From the NCBI GenBank assembly GCA_916610825.1, contig OU744447.1, forward strand, positions 32,551,073 through 32,615,072: a stretch of 64,000 nt of DNA, given 5' to 3'. The stretch's first letter is position 1; every line of letters starts with the position of its first letter. Below the pieces are notes generated by a model that searched no databases, was not told where the DNA came from, and was given only the letters and a program-made list of their open reading frames with translations. This DNA is from Haliclystus octoradiatus. Taxonomy: Eukaryota; Cnidaria; Staurozoa; Stauromedusae; Haliclystidae. This document shows positions 48,400 to 59,300 of this stretch, in pieces. The translations under genes and the position numbers were made by a program.

Positions 48400-49813
48400 G
48401 TAAGTACCTCTTGATATCCTCATATACGGTCAAACCTCCTTTTAATCCTTCAATGACTAAAACAGTTTATTCTTCTGAGTCTAAACCAGTTTTTTCTTTC
48501 AAATGAATCCTAATGAATCTAATTGCTGGTTGTTATATACAGGTTTCATTTCATAAACACTTTAGCTGACTAATTTGTCAGCAGTGCTTAAATTTTCAAA
48601 ATAGCATGGCATTATGGAATATGGCCTTGGTTCCTAATTATTTACCACTGAATTTTATCTTAATTACATTATACATTGTTAAAATTACATCTAGAGTAGT
48701 AATAACACCTACAATGCTCTAACCTTTTCATTTGCCATCTATGATATATGTATCAAATTTAGTTTAGAGATTGATATAAATACAGAATGTTCATGTTCCA
48801 AATTTCCAATCCTATATCTTACCATTTTATGTAAATTTCACTATTACAATTTCCCATTCCTAAATCCACGTGTAGTTGAAGTTTCATGCTTGTATGTAGG
48901 TCAACTATGTCTATAAGAGTGTGTTGACGGTGACCAACATTTGCTACTAATTCTATCCATCTGTGTCATTAAAACTGAGTTGCTTGTGAATACACTTGTT
49001 TCACACGTTTGAAATTTTATTATAATTGTTTTTAATTTTCTTTTCATTTTTCATCTCCAGGTTATTACATTTACTAAAACCACTGTACTGTACATCTACG
49101 GGAAGAATCGTTTTTATCTAAGTGGCATCTTATATTTATGCTCTGGTCTATAGTTCAATTTCCATTTAATTTATTCTACACTTTGGAATTCAATACAATT
49201 GTAACAGTTTTTAAAAGAAATCAATAACAATCACAGGAACATTCCTTGGCCTGTTTATTGATCAGTAATGCAATTATTCAAAACTGATACAGTACTAGCT
49301 GCTTACCTGAACAATAAAAATTATTACTGGTTGTAAAGAGAACTGCTAACTAAATTATGTAATTCTGTAATTGGTTGTATATTGTATATATCATAACATG
49401 TATGCTTACAATTTTCACTTGAACATATTATTATAATCGTAGTATATCATTTCTGCAAATTAAATGCATCAATAAGAATATCGAATGTTATCATTATCTG
49501 CTGCCATTTGCAATACTATGTATCGCATCAGCTTAAATAATACTACTTGTATCATGATTTCAACTGCGAATACGAAAGCAATGCCAAACAAACATTTCCT
49601 GTAAAAGTACTGTCAATTTGAGAAATATTTAGGATTGCATTTTCAACTTATAGGGTAGTGCATTTACACCCATTAGGGGTGTAAATTGCATTTACACCCC
49701 TAAGGTGTAAATGCAAAATGAGGAGTAAATTTTTTGCATTTGCATTTACACCCCAAAAGTTTGAATTCACACCCCAAAAGACATGCTTTTACACTTTAAT
49801 TTTTAAGAGTGTA

Positions 49814-51257
49814 TCGTCCCATTTACGGCGATGTAATGTCATTTTCACTCAACTTTTATAGTCTCAAGCAGACAGCAATATCGTAGAACAATGCGAAGAG
49901 TTTATATGGCAAAATTGCCGCGAGTCAGTCCACACACACAGCATTCAGACAGAACTCCGCATATCTAAATCGGCAGGCTTCTCAAGGATACTTGTATTTG
50001 ATATAAAAGTATTTCCGTTTCTGGTTTTTGTCTAATTTTATTGTACTCCTTTCAAAGTTATATATTTACATTCCATGATTCACGATAGACGCCTTTATAG
50101 CATTTTGAGAAACTGCAGCAGGTGATCATCATGATTTTCAATTATTGTTCCCCCCTTAGTGTTTGAGTTCATAGAAGCTTGAAAAAACATGAAAGATATG
50201 TTTCAATGTAGCTCTGACCGCAAACTGCATCCTCAATTCAATGCATATGACCTTTACAAATGAAAACAATAATCAATATATTGTAGAGAATTACACCTGT
50301 GGAGATCCATCTAGTTCCACAATATACAAAACGAAGAAATCTGAATAAATTCAATCACATTTTTAACGGTGCACAAGGATACATATTCACTTCATGTTTA
50401 ATAGTTTATGCATATTTTATATAGCTTTTCAGATACTATAACGGGTGGAATATATGGCTTCTTATAATACCCACACACATACATTGAGGTTATAGAGGTT
50501 GACTAGATATATTAGATGAAATGATAACTGTAGCTGGCCACCAACAGTGAGGATAAATAAAGGGTTAATATGACCGTTGATAAACAGAGCCTTTATGAAG
50601 GTGGACCACGTTGTTAACATAGATGTCGTCGCCACGAAGGACAGACATGAAAAGGCTCAGTTCATTACAGATAGTGACAACAGGAGGAACACAGTAACGA
50701 ATAACGCGTCCTGGCCAAGGTCACATGTGCATGTACTGCTTTGTTCTCTCAAATCACATGTGCTCAATATGGGTTAGGTTAATGGGACCTCGTTTACGTA
50801 CAGCCTCTAATCGAGCTACATTACACAAAGGAATTACATCATGATAAACAACAGGCATAAAACATCCACTACAATACCATGTAATTTATACTCAAATCTC
50901 AAATGCCATGATGCTTGGATATACTTGAATAATTAACAACCAAATGATAATTCTTCTGATAGGTCTTAGTAATAATCATTTATATTTTCTCCTTTTCCCA
51001 TTTGTTAGTTAGTCATAGCTATTTGTTAATTTTATTCATGCTAGGGTAAAAACTGTGTTAATTAGTTATAGTAACAAATCGTCAGTGTATAAAAGATTAT
51101 TGAGTTAAGTATGAGTCTTTTGTAGATGATTTTACCATCTCTTGCATATATTCGATCATCTTCTTCGTTTTGCAAAACACTGCATAAAAACTTTTATGGA
51201 AACAATAATTTTCATAATTATATTTATCGTTTTTCAATGCTTTAATTGAACTATCTT
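49814..51257. other. Intergenic, no feature recognised
   Basis: AT-rich. The short open frame at 50577-50777 is unsupported. Confidence 0.4.
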
Positions 51258-51305
51258 AGGCAGACGGCGATATGCGATAGGCAGACGGCGACGTGCGATA
51301 GGCAG
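51258..51305. repeat. 21-bp tandem duplication
   Basis: Two units of AGGCAGACGGCGATATGCGAT, the second with two changes, plus the start of a third. Confidence 0.85.
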
Positions 51306-51461
51306 TTAGAAGGTTGTCTGAGTCAGTATTGAATCCTGGAAATCAAAACTCCACGTTGCGTCGCTGCATCTTCTAGGAAATTATCCCAAATTCTTTGTTG
51401 GGTGGTGTAGACTGTTACTGTTTTGTGAGTTTCATAAATGATAGTTGCAATGTATACATAG

Positions 51462-52204
51462 TAGACTGATTGAAAAAAAATTAAAGTTTGAATGTTGAAT
51501 TGCATTCTTGATTTTATTGTTTTTATGGGTAAGAAAATCATAACTGAAAATTTCGAGTTTAAAAAAATGTTGGGAAATGGGTGCTCAATACCCCCTCCGA
51601 ATTAATGCACAACGTCAATGGGCAAAACGCTCAAAAATTTCCAAAAAATATAATTAAATATCAGGAAGGTATTTTTGAGTATTTTTTTAGGTATTACAGT
51701 GTCATTTAAAAGTCTGTTGGATAATAACCTATACTGAATATCTGTGTTACAGTTTTGTTGGAAAATATTAGCATAGCAATGATCCAAAAATCAAGAAAAA
51801 CTAAATCTGTCAACAAGTTCCATTTAACACCTATTCCTAGACTCATAGAATACCACACACTTCTATAATCTGTCAAGATCACATTGGAAGCCATGCATTC
51901 AAATGCAACACTTTGAAACTCAAATTCTCAGTATAGGTTCTCATCCAATAGACTTTTAAATACCTTCATAGACATGAAAAATTATTCAGAAATACCTTCC
52001 TGATATTTAGTTATATTTTTTGGAAATTTTTGATCGTTTTCCCCATTGACTTTGTGTACTAATTAGAAAGGGGGCATTGAGCGCACATTTCCCATAATTT
52101 TTTGAACTCAAATTTCGAAACTTATGATTTTCTTTCTCATTAGAACAATTAAATTCAGAATGCAATTCAACTTTCAAAACTTCAATATTTTTTGAACCAG
52201 TCTA
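51462..52204. mobile_element. 743-bp foldback element with long inverted arms
   Basis: It begins TAGACTGATTGAAAAA and ends TTTTTGAACCAGTCTA. The two arms remain similar, with gaps, for about 300 bp each (for example CAAAAATTTCCAAAAAATAT in the left arm matches inverted sequence at about 52009-52032). That leaves only a short centre at about 51830. The terminal TA at each end would fit a TA target. There is no coding capacity. The arms are clearly diverged, so the element is old. Confidence 0.8.
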
Positions 52205-52378
52205 ATACACTATATCAATTAATGAAAAATGATAATGATGATGACCTTTTAGTGCTGTATACCTTGTTGATAATGTTTACAATGATCGAATATGATTTCG
52301 ACTTGGAGTAATAATAATATGAATAATAATGCAGTCGTTGACTACTCCACATTGGTAACTCCACTATGACGGCTATAC

Positions 52379-52570
52379 GGGGGGTGTCATTTTTTTGGGG
52401 TACATATTCCAGCTGAGAAAAAACTTTTTGGATATGAGATTTCAAAATTTGGAGCCTTTGGGTATACAAATTTTGACTTTCTTGGTAGCATTTTTAATTT
52501 TTGGGTAGCATCAACAGAATTTTGGAACTTTTTGGGTACTTCACCTTTTTCAAAAGTGGCACCCCCAGTC
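52379..52570. mobile_element. Possible MITE with GGGGGTG/CACCCCC ends
   Basis: GGGGGGTGTCATTTTTTTGG at the left faces CAAAAGTGGCACCCCCAG at the right. The interior carries loose repeats of TTTTTGGGTA. The minus-strand open frame spanning it (52387-52641) is a by-product of these repeats. Confidence 0.4.
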
Positions 52571-53266
52571 CCTGAAGAGCTGGAGTTACCCACCGGGATT
52601 CGTTTTCTGCTGCTTGAAGTTTCACCGATTATTGCCATCACCAGACAGATACTATGTTATACAGATAACATTGTTATTATTTAAGCTGTGTCAAATGACA
52701 TCGTTCACTATCTCAACTGCTATCAGATTACATATTATTATTAAACTATAATAATAATAATAATTAGGATTGTATCACATTTATAACCTTTATAACATTT
52801 ATTCTACCCTCATTGTGAATTTATTTGACTATTTTGAATGTTGAACGATTGACAAAAATCAATTATAAATGGCGTGTTTTTATTGATAGATGGCGTGTTA
52901 TCACATACATAAAACTGTGGATTTTGTTATGGAGATCTACAACAAACTAGACACAGCTAAGTTTACATAATTTATAATCCATTTTACTTATAAACACCAT
53001 GTTACAAGATAAATAATAGGGTGATATATGGAAATCATCAAGGTATGTACTTTGGCGTATCGGAAATGTTATCAGATTTCACAATGATAGAAATACAATA
53101 GTTAACACAACCGATATGTATGAGTCAACCCACTAGTTAATTTATTACTTGAAAATGATCTATGAAAAACATTAAAAGTTCATCAATAAATCAAAACTGA
53201 AGACAGCGTGGAAGATATGCCAAATAAAAGTTGATCTAAAAAGCCTGCACAGAGAGTTTATGGCAT

Positions 53267-53275
53267 TTATAAAAT
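53267..53275 (+). promoter_or_regulatory. TATA box of the SOUL gene
   Basis: TTTATAAAA lies about 44 bases upstream of the ATG at 53319, allowing a short 5' leader. Confidence 0.5.
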
Positions 53276-53318
53276 ACTGTTTGCAAAATTACTTTGAATA
53301 TTGCATCCTCTCTTTGAA

Positions 53319-56300
53319 ATGAAGGCATTGATTTTGCTTGCAGTTGCTACTGCGACTGTTCAATGCTATCAATTTAATTATATCAACATGGCAGCTAAAG
53401 AGTACCAAGAGAAGACAACATACTCATCGGATGATAAACCTGGGTTTTGTCATGGCTATCAATGCCCAGAATATAAAACTCTTAACAAAACTTCTAAATT
53501 TGAAATCCGAATGTACAATGAGACTAGATGGATTCACAGCAAATCAAAAGGTAACACACACTATCTATATCTATAGGGGTTTCGTAAGATAGCGATGAAA
53601 GAAGAATTTCGCTTTTTAATAAAGGAGAATAGATAAAATCTGTAATAGTGTTTTACAGCGAAAACGTATAGACCTTCAAGAACCACATATCAAAAAGTGG
53701 AGTTTTCTAAATACAACTTGAGATCAACACATAAGTTCCTTGAAGTGTGACGTCAAACCCTCGTAACAGGGAAAACCACGAACATACAACATCGTTTACT
53801 AAGGTGATGTGAATTTGATTCTAGTAATAGCTGTTGTTATGTTCCTTTCAGCAAGTTTAAAAGTCTATATTGTCCTCAAAAATGTTTTGCATATGTTCCT
53901 GACAGAATGTAAACAAATTATAATCCGGAAATTGACATAGTTTTTCACTCGATATTAATTGTCCTTTTCAAAGTTAATAAAATGTTAATAGCACGGGGAA
54001 TAGTGACAGCAATATGCAGTTAGTATTAATCAAGGCATATTCTATGGTTCCAGACTGCAAAATACCAATACTATGTGATCCAATATCATTGTAAATGAAA
54101 TTACACCGCTTAAACAAATCAAAGTGAAATCAAAAAAGAGACAAAGATTTTTAGATGACCATGCCAGGATGGTAAAAAATAAGTACGATAATTACCATAT
54201 AATATTTATTAGAACAATTGACGCAATTTATTTCAGTTTATTTAGAAAAAATAGAAATCAATCTACAAAATAGGCAATACAAGAAAAGCTGTTATAACAA
54301 AAATATATTAGAAAATTGAAAACAAAGGTAATCATAAACAAATGTGGAAATTTCTGAAAGAGATTTTACCAAATAAATTAAGAAAGGTGAATTTTAATAC
54401 TCTTAACATGAATGATTAACCAAGTACTGATTATGTAACCATACTCAGTCAACAATTTATAATCCAATCACTTTAACGATAAATTTGATACGTAATATGT
54501 CAAATTTAAATTTCTTAGCAAATCAATTTCAGTTTCAGTCAACTCAATTTTAGAAACAGAAAAATTAATCTATAAACTACCAAATAAACGATCTTTAGGT
54601 ATCAATTACATAGAAAATAGGCTTTTAAAATTGGCTGCACACAGCATTGCACCAGGCTTGACTAAAATGTTCAATCTTTCTCTCAGGGATGGATTTTTTC
54701 CTGAAGCTCTGAAAAAGCAAAGGTAATCCCTTTACACAAGGGTCATGCCTAACTGAGAGAAACGATTATCGTCCAATGTAGGTTCTTCCGATAATATCCA
54801 AATTTTTAGAAAAGATTGTGTAGTATTCATAATAATTAGCATAATTAGTTATTAGTCTCTTTTGTATGTAACCTCGTAATCGTGTAGTATAAATAGCTTT
54901 GTAATCATTTAGTTTAGATAGAGTGTTATTCAAGCAGTGTTATATGCTGTATGTTATCAATTATATCTTTGACTTTATACAATTGACTACTTATTGTTGT
55001 TACCATTCTCTGGCTAGAGTTAATACAGAACTCTACATTGGCGCAGTGGATAGGATTTTTTTTCATATTTGTGAGAATGGCTACTTTTCGTGGTCGATTG
55101 CCACCCGAATTTGACCCTGGACAACGTAACGCTTATGACCGCTTTACAAAATGGAAGGCAACATTTTCAAATTATATGCTTGCAACAGACCTTGATGAAA
55201 AGTCAGAAGAAAAGAAACTGGCTATATTATACAACGTGGCTGGAGATGATTTCAGAAGATTTGCTAAAAAAAATTGTCAATTTGGATTTCAACTGGTTGA
55301 AAACTCGACAAACGTGCTTGCCGAAATTGAACGAATATTGAAACCTCAAAGACGGAACCTGGAATATCGGTGTCGATTGTTAGATTTGAAACAAACACAT
55401 GATGAAACAATACATGAATTTCTACAGCAATTACGAGCATTGTATCAGGAATCTGGTTATACAGACAGAAATCTCACAGGTGAACTATTAATTCGGGATC
55501 TACTGATTAGAGGCATTAAAAACGACGACGCGAAACGCCTCGTTTTACAACAAGATATTGATAATTTAGAAATTGATCAATGTATGCGTTTAATATCTAC
55601 TTTCGAAACAGTAAGCGATACCGTTTTAACGCCATCTACATCCGATACAAACGCAATCATAGATGATTGTAAATATTGCGGTAAAAATCATGTAAGAGGT
55701 AAATGTCCTGCATATCGTAAAACGTGTTCAAAATGTGGTCGATTAAATCATTTCAGTTCTGTTTGTCTATCAAAATCAAAAGTTTCGTCACACTCGCGTG
55801 ATAGATTTGATAACCGTGATGCATCTACATCAAGTAAAAATAAATATGATAATAAGAAATCTGATAAACGTAATAGCAAGTCGAAATCTAAATCCCGCTC
55901 AGAAAGAGCGGCAGCAATAGTTTATTCCGATTCTGATTCGTCTGACACGCCTTCAGATAGTTCTTTTGCCGTCCATTCTAACACTCCCGGCAAGAGGGCA
56001 TATGTTGATTTATGGGCGTTTGATAAAAAAATAACGTTTCTTATCGATCCTGGCAGTACGTCTACTATGATACCGTTTAATATTTTAAAATATGCCAAGG
56101 ATCTTACGCAACCAACTGATAAATTTGTAAAACCATGGAATAGCAAAGCTATTCGTATTACCGCCGAGGGCACCGTTGGTTTATCCGCTTCACCAAATCA
56201 TAGCCCGCTCAAAATTACAGCGAAATGTACTGATAATATGACGTGTCCATTACTTAGTTATTCTGATTATTTAAATTTAGGTGGTCAGCCGTTGACTTTA

Positions 56301-59300
56301 CCAAAAGAATATTTTGTACAAATTAATGAGACTACATTGTTAGGAAGTATTGGCACGGCTACACTACAAATAAAACCTAATGCTCAACCTGCTGTACAGG
56401 GCGCTCGAAAGCTACCTTTCAGGTTACATGAATCCGTTTCAAATGAGCTTGATCGTTTAGAAAATTTAGGAATAATCGAGCGTATATTAAAGCCTAGTAA
56501 ATGGTTATCGCCAATTGTTGTAGCTAAGAGAAAAAATAATAAAATTCGAATTTGTGGCGATTTTCGTAAATTAAATGAATCTATACAACGTGAACGATTT
56601 GTTATTCCAACCGCTGATTCATTTTTTGCTAAACTAAACGGAGCAAAGCTCTTTTCAATTCTCGATTTAGAAAGCGGTTTTCATCAATTAAAATTAGATG
56701 AATCATCTTCGGATTTGACAACAATAGCTACACACCGTGGTAATTATCGGTATTTACGCTTACCGTTCGGTGTTAGTTCGGCACCGGAAATATTTCAAAG
56801 AACAATGACCGATCATTTGTCTGATCTTAATGGTTGTATGGTGTATATAGACGATATATTGGTATATGGTAAGGACAAAGCTGAACACGATTTAAATTTA
56901 TCTGCTGTTAAAGAACGTCTCAATTCTATTGGTGCAAAGTTGAATAAAAGTAAATGTAAGTTTGCACAACGTGAGCTATTATATCTAGGACATACAATTT
57001 CAGACGAGGGTATTTCACCAGATCAACAGAAGATTGTAGAAGCATTATCACTTTCTGCACCTACTACAATTGCTGAAGCCCGTAGAGTGTTAGGGATGTT
57101 GAATTATTTACAGAAATTTCTTCCCAATCTCTCAACTAATGTGAAATCTATCAGAGACATCATCAAAGGACAGTTTGATAATGAAGCAGTAAACAGTGCC
57201 TGGAAACATGTTAAGGTGGCACTCGCAGAAGCAGCTAAAACTACATTTTCATTTTACGATTGTAACGCTCGTACAGCTATTTTGTGTGACGCAAGTCCTT
57301 ATGGCTTAGGCGCTGTACTTATGCAGTTTATTAACAACAATTGGACTCCGGTGTTAACAGCTAGTCGTTCGTTAACATCTACTGAGCAGAAATACTCACA
57401 AATGGAACGCGAGTTGTTAGCTATAGTCTTTGGCGCAACACGTTTCCGGCAATTTATATTAGGGGGAACAGTTGAATTTTGGACAGACCATAAGCCCCTA
57501 GAATCAATATGGTTGAAACCATTTGAAGCAATTCCACCTCGCCTTCAACGTATGATGTTACGATTGCAACAATATGGATCAAATATTATTTATAAACCGG
57601 CGAAAGAAAATATGAATACTTTGCCTGATACGTTATCACGTTCACCATCTATTAAGAACACTCCTGAGCTGAGTGTTAATGATTATAGCGAAATTTGTTC
57701 GATAGCTATTGACGATTTTGAACACTTTTTAGATCCTAATTTTGTTACATTAAGAGACGTAGAGCTAGAAACAGCTGCTAGTAATGCCCTGACACGTGTC
57801 ATCGAAGCAATAGAATATAATAATTGGTCTAGTATTCCGGAAGTTTTAGAACCATATTTTAAAGAACGTTTTAATTTATCTGTTTTGCAGAAGCCACGAG
57901 TACTCATGCGTGGTACTCAAGTAGTTATTCCGTCTAGTTTACGTGAACGTTTAATCAAACTAGCACATGATAGTCATCTTGGACTTAAAACAACACTGTC
58001 TCAACTTTCATCTGTCTGGTGGCCTGGTCTTTCTGCAGAGGTAAAGTCTACAATAGCTTCCTGTGAGACATGCAGAGAAGTTTCTCAACGATGGCCTGAG
58101 TTGGAATTGAAGCCATCAGAAGTTCTACCACCCTGGCATATTTTGGCGACGGACATTTTCCATGTTGATGGTAAGCCATATTTATCTGTCGTTGATTACG
58201 GTTCACGTTATCCTGAAGTGTTTCCACTAAAACATGAGAAAACACCTGAAGTAATTGATGCATTAGAAGCTATATTTTGTCGCCATGGACCTTGTCTTGA
58301 ACTAATGTCAGACAATGGATCCCAATTCACCTCAAAAAAGTTCAAACGATTTTGCAAAAGTTGGGGTGTGGTGTTACGTAATTCACCTCCCCGTTACCCT
58401 CGTTCTAATGGAATGGTAGAACGATTTCATAGGACATTTAAATATCGTTGGACAAGAACAGATGACCTTACACGAACACAGCGTTTACGTCATGTGCTAT
58501 TTACAATAAGATCCACAGTACATCGTATGATTGGTACATCTCCTCTACATGCTCTAATGGGACGTAAACCTGTTACACCAATTCCTGCGGTGTCATCAAA
58601 CAAACCTGTCAATGTAAATCATCAAATTAAAGCTAAAGCAGCTATGAAACTATTTCATGATCAACAAAAACTTGTATCAAATTTACCAACTCCAAATGAA
58701 GGAGAAAGAGTAATATTACGTGATGGAGGAGGAGATATAATTCGTGGTAATGTTATATCGTCGTCACCTCGTCGTACTACCGTTGAAACAGAATCTGGTG
58801 GAACATTAGTTCGCGCTCGTTCTCACGTGAGAACAACATCTCGTTTAACTCGGTCAGGTCGCATAAGTAAACCACCTGTAAGATTTGACCCGTCTAATCC
58901 AGACACTCATTAAAGGGATTCGTATTTATTAAAAGCGATTCTATTAAATCGGATTTTACGATTAATCATCAATTATCAATTCAACTTATTACTATTTAAT
59001 TCTAACTATTCAATTATCGTTTATTCGTTTTTAATATTCTTTAGAAGAAATAGCGAGTGTAGTATTCATAATAATTAGCATAATTAGTTATTAGTCTCTT
59101 TTGTATGTAACCTCGTAATCGTGTAGTATAAATAGCTTTGTAATCATTTAGTTTAGATAGAGTGTTATTCAAGCAGTGTTATATGCTGTATGTTATCAAT
59201 TATATCTTTGACTTTATACAATTGACTACTTATTGTTGTTACCATTCTCTGGCTAGAGTTAATACAGAACTCTACAATTGCTCATTCCCAGTTAAGTTAT

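Larger units (their letters stand above)
46436..49813. mobile_element. 3.4-kb DNA element with ACACTCTTAAAA ends and AT target sites
   Basis: The left end (ACACTCTTAAAA, 46436) and right end (TTTTTAAGAGTGT, ending 49813) are inverted. Subterminal GGGGTGTAAATGC-type motifs are repeated on both sides and add a further 50-60 bp of loose inverted similarity. AT dinucleotides flank both ends (46434-46435 and 49814-49815), consistent with a 2-bp AT duplication. The ends recall ISL2EU-type elements, a family assignment I make from memory. Inside are splice-consistent exons on the plus strand (see 46646-48399) and a TA microsatellite. No catalytic motif was recognised. Confidence 0.7.
54819..59276 (+). 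mobile_element. Full-length young Ty3/Gypsy LTR retrotransposon, 4,458 bp
   Basis: The order is 219-bp 5' LTR, primer-binding site, one gag-pol frame, purine-rich tract, 219-bp 3' LTR, flanked by ATTG duplications. I see no mismatch between the LTRs, so insertion was recent on an evolutionary scale. RNase H precedes integrase, which places it in Ty3/Gypsy rather than Copia. There is no env-like frame. It interrupts an older LINE in the SOUL intron, in the sense direction of that gene. Confidence 0.97.

Noticed and set aside
52215-52641. Low-complexity open frames as a gene
   Set aside because: They lie over a small repeat with GGGGGTG/CACCCCC ends and repeated TTTTTGGGTA motifs, with no domain.
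54819-59276. An endogenous retrovirus with an envelope gene
   Set aside because: After integrase there are only about 144 bp before the 3' LTR. There is no room for an envelope frame, so it is a plain LTR retrotransposon.
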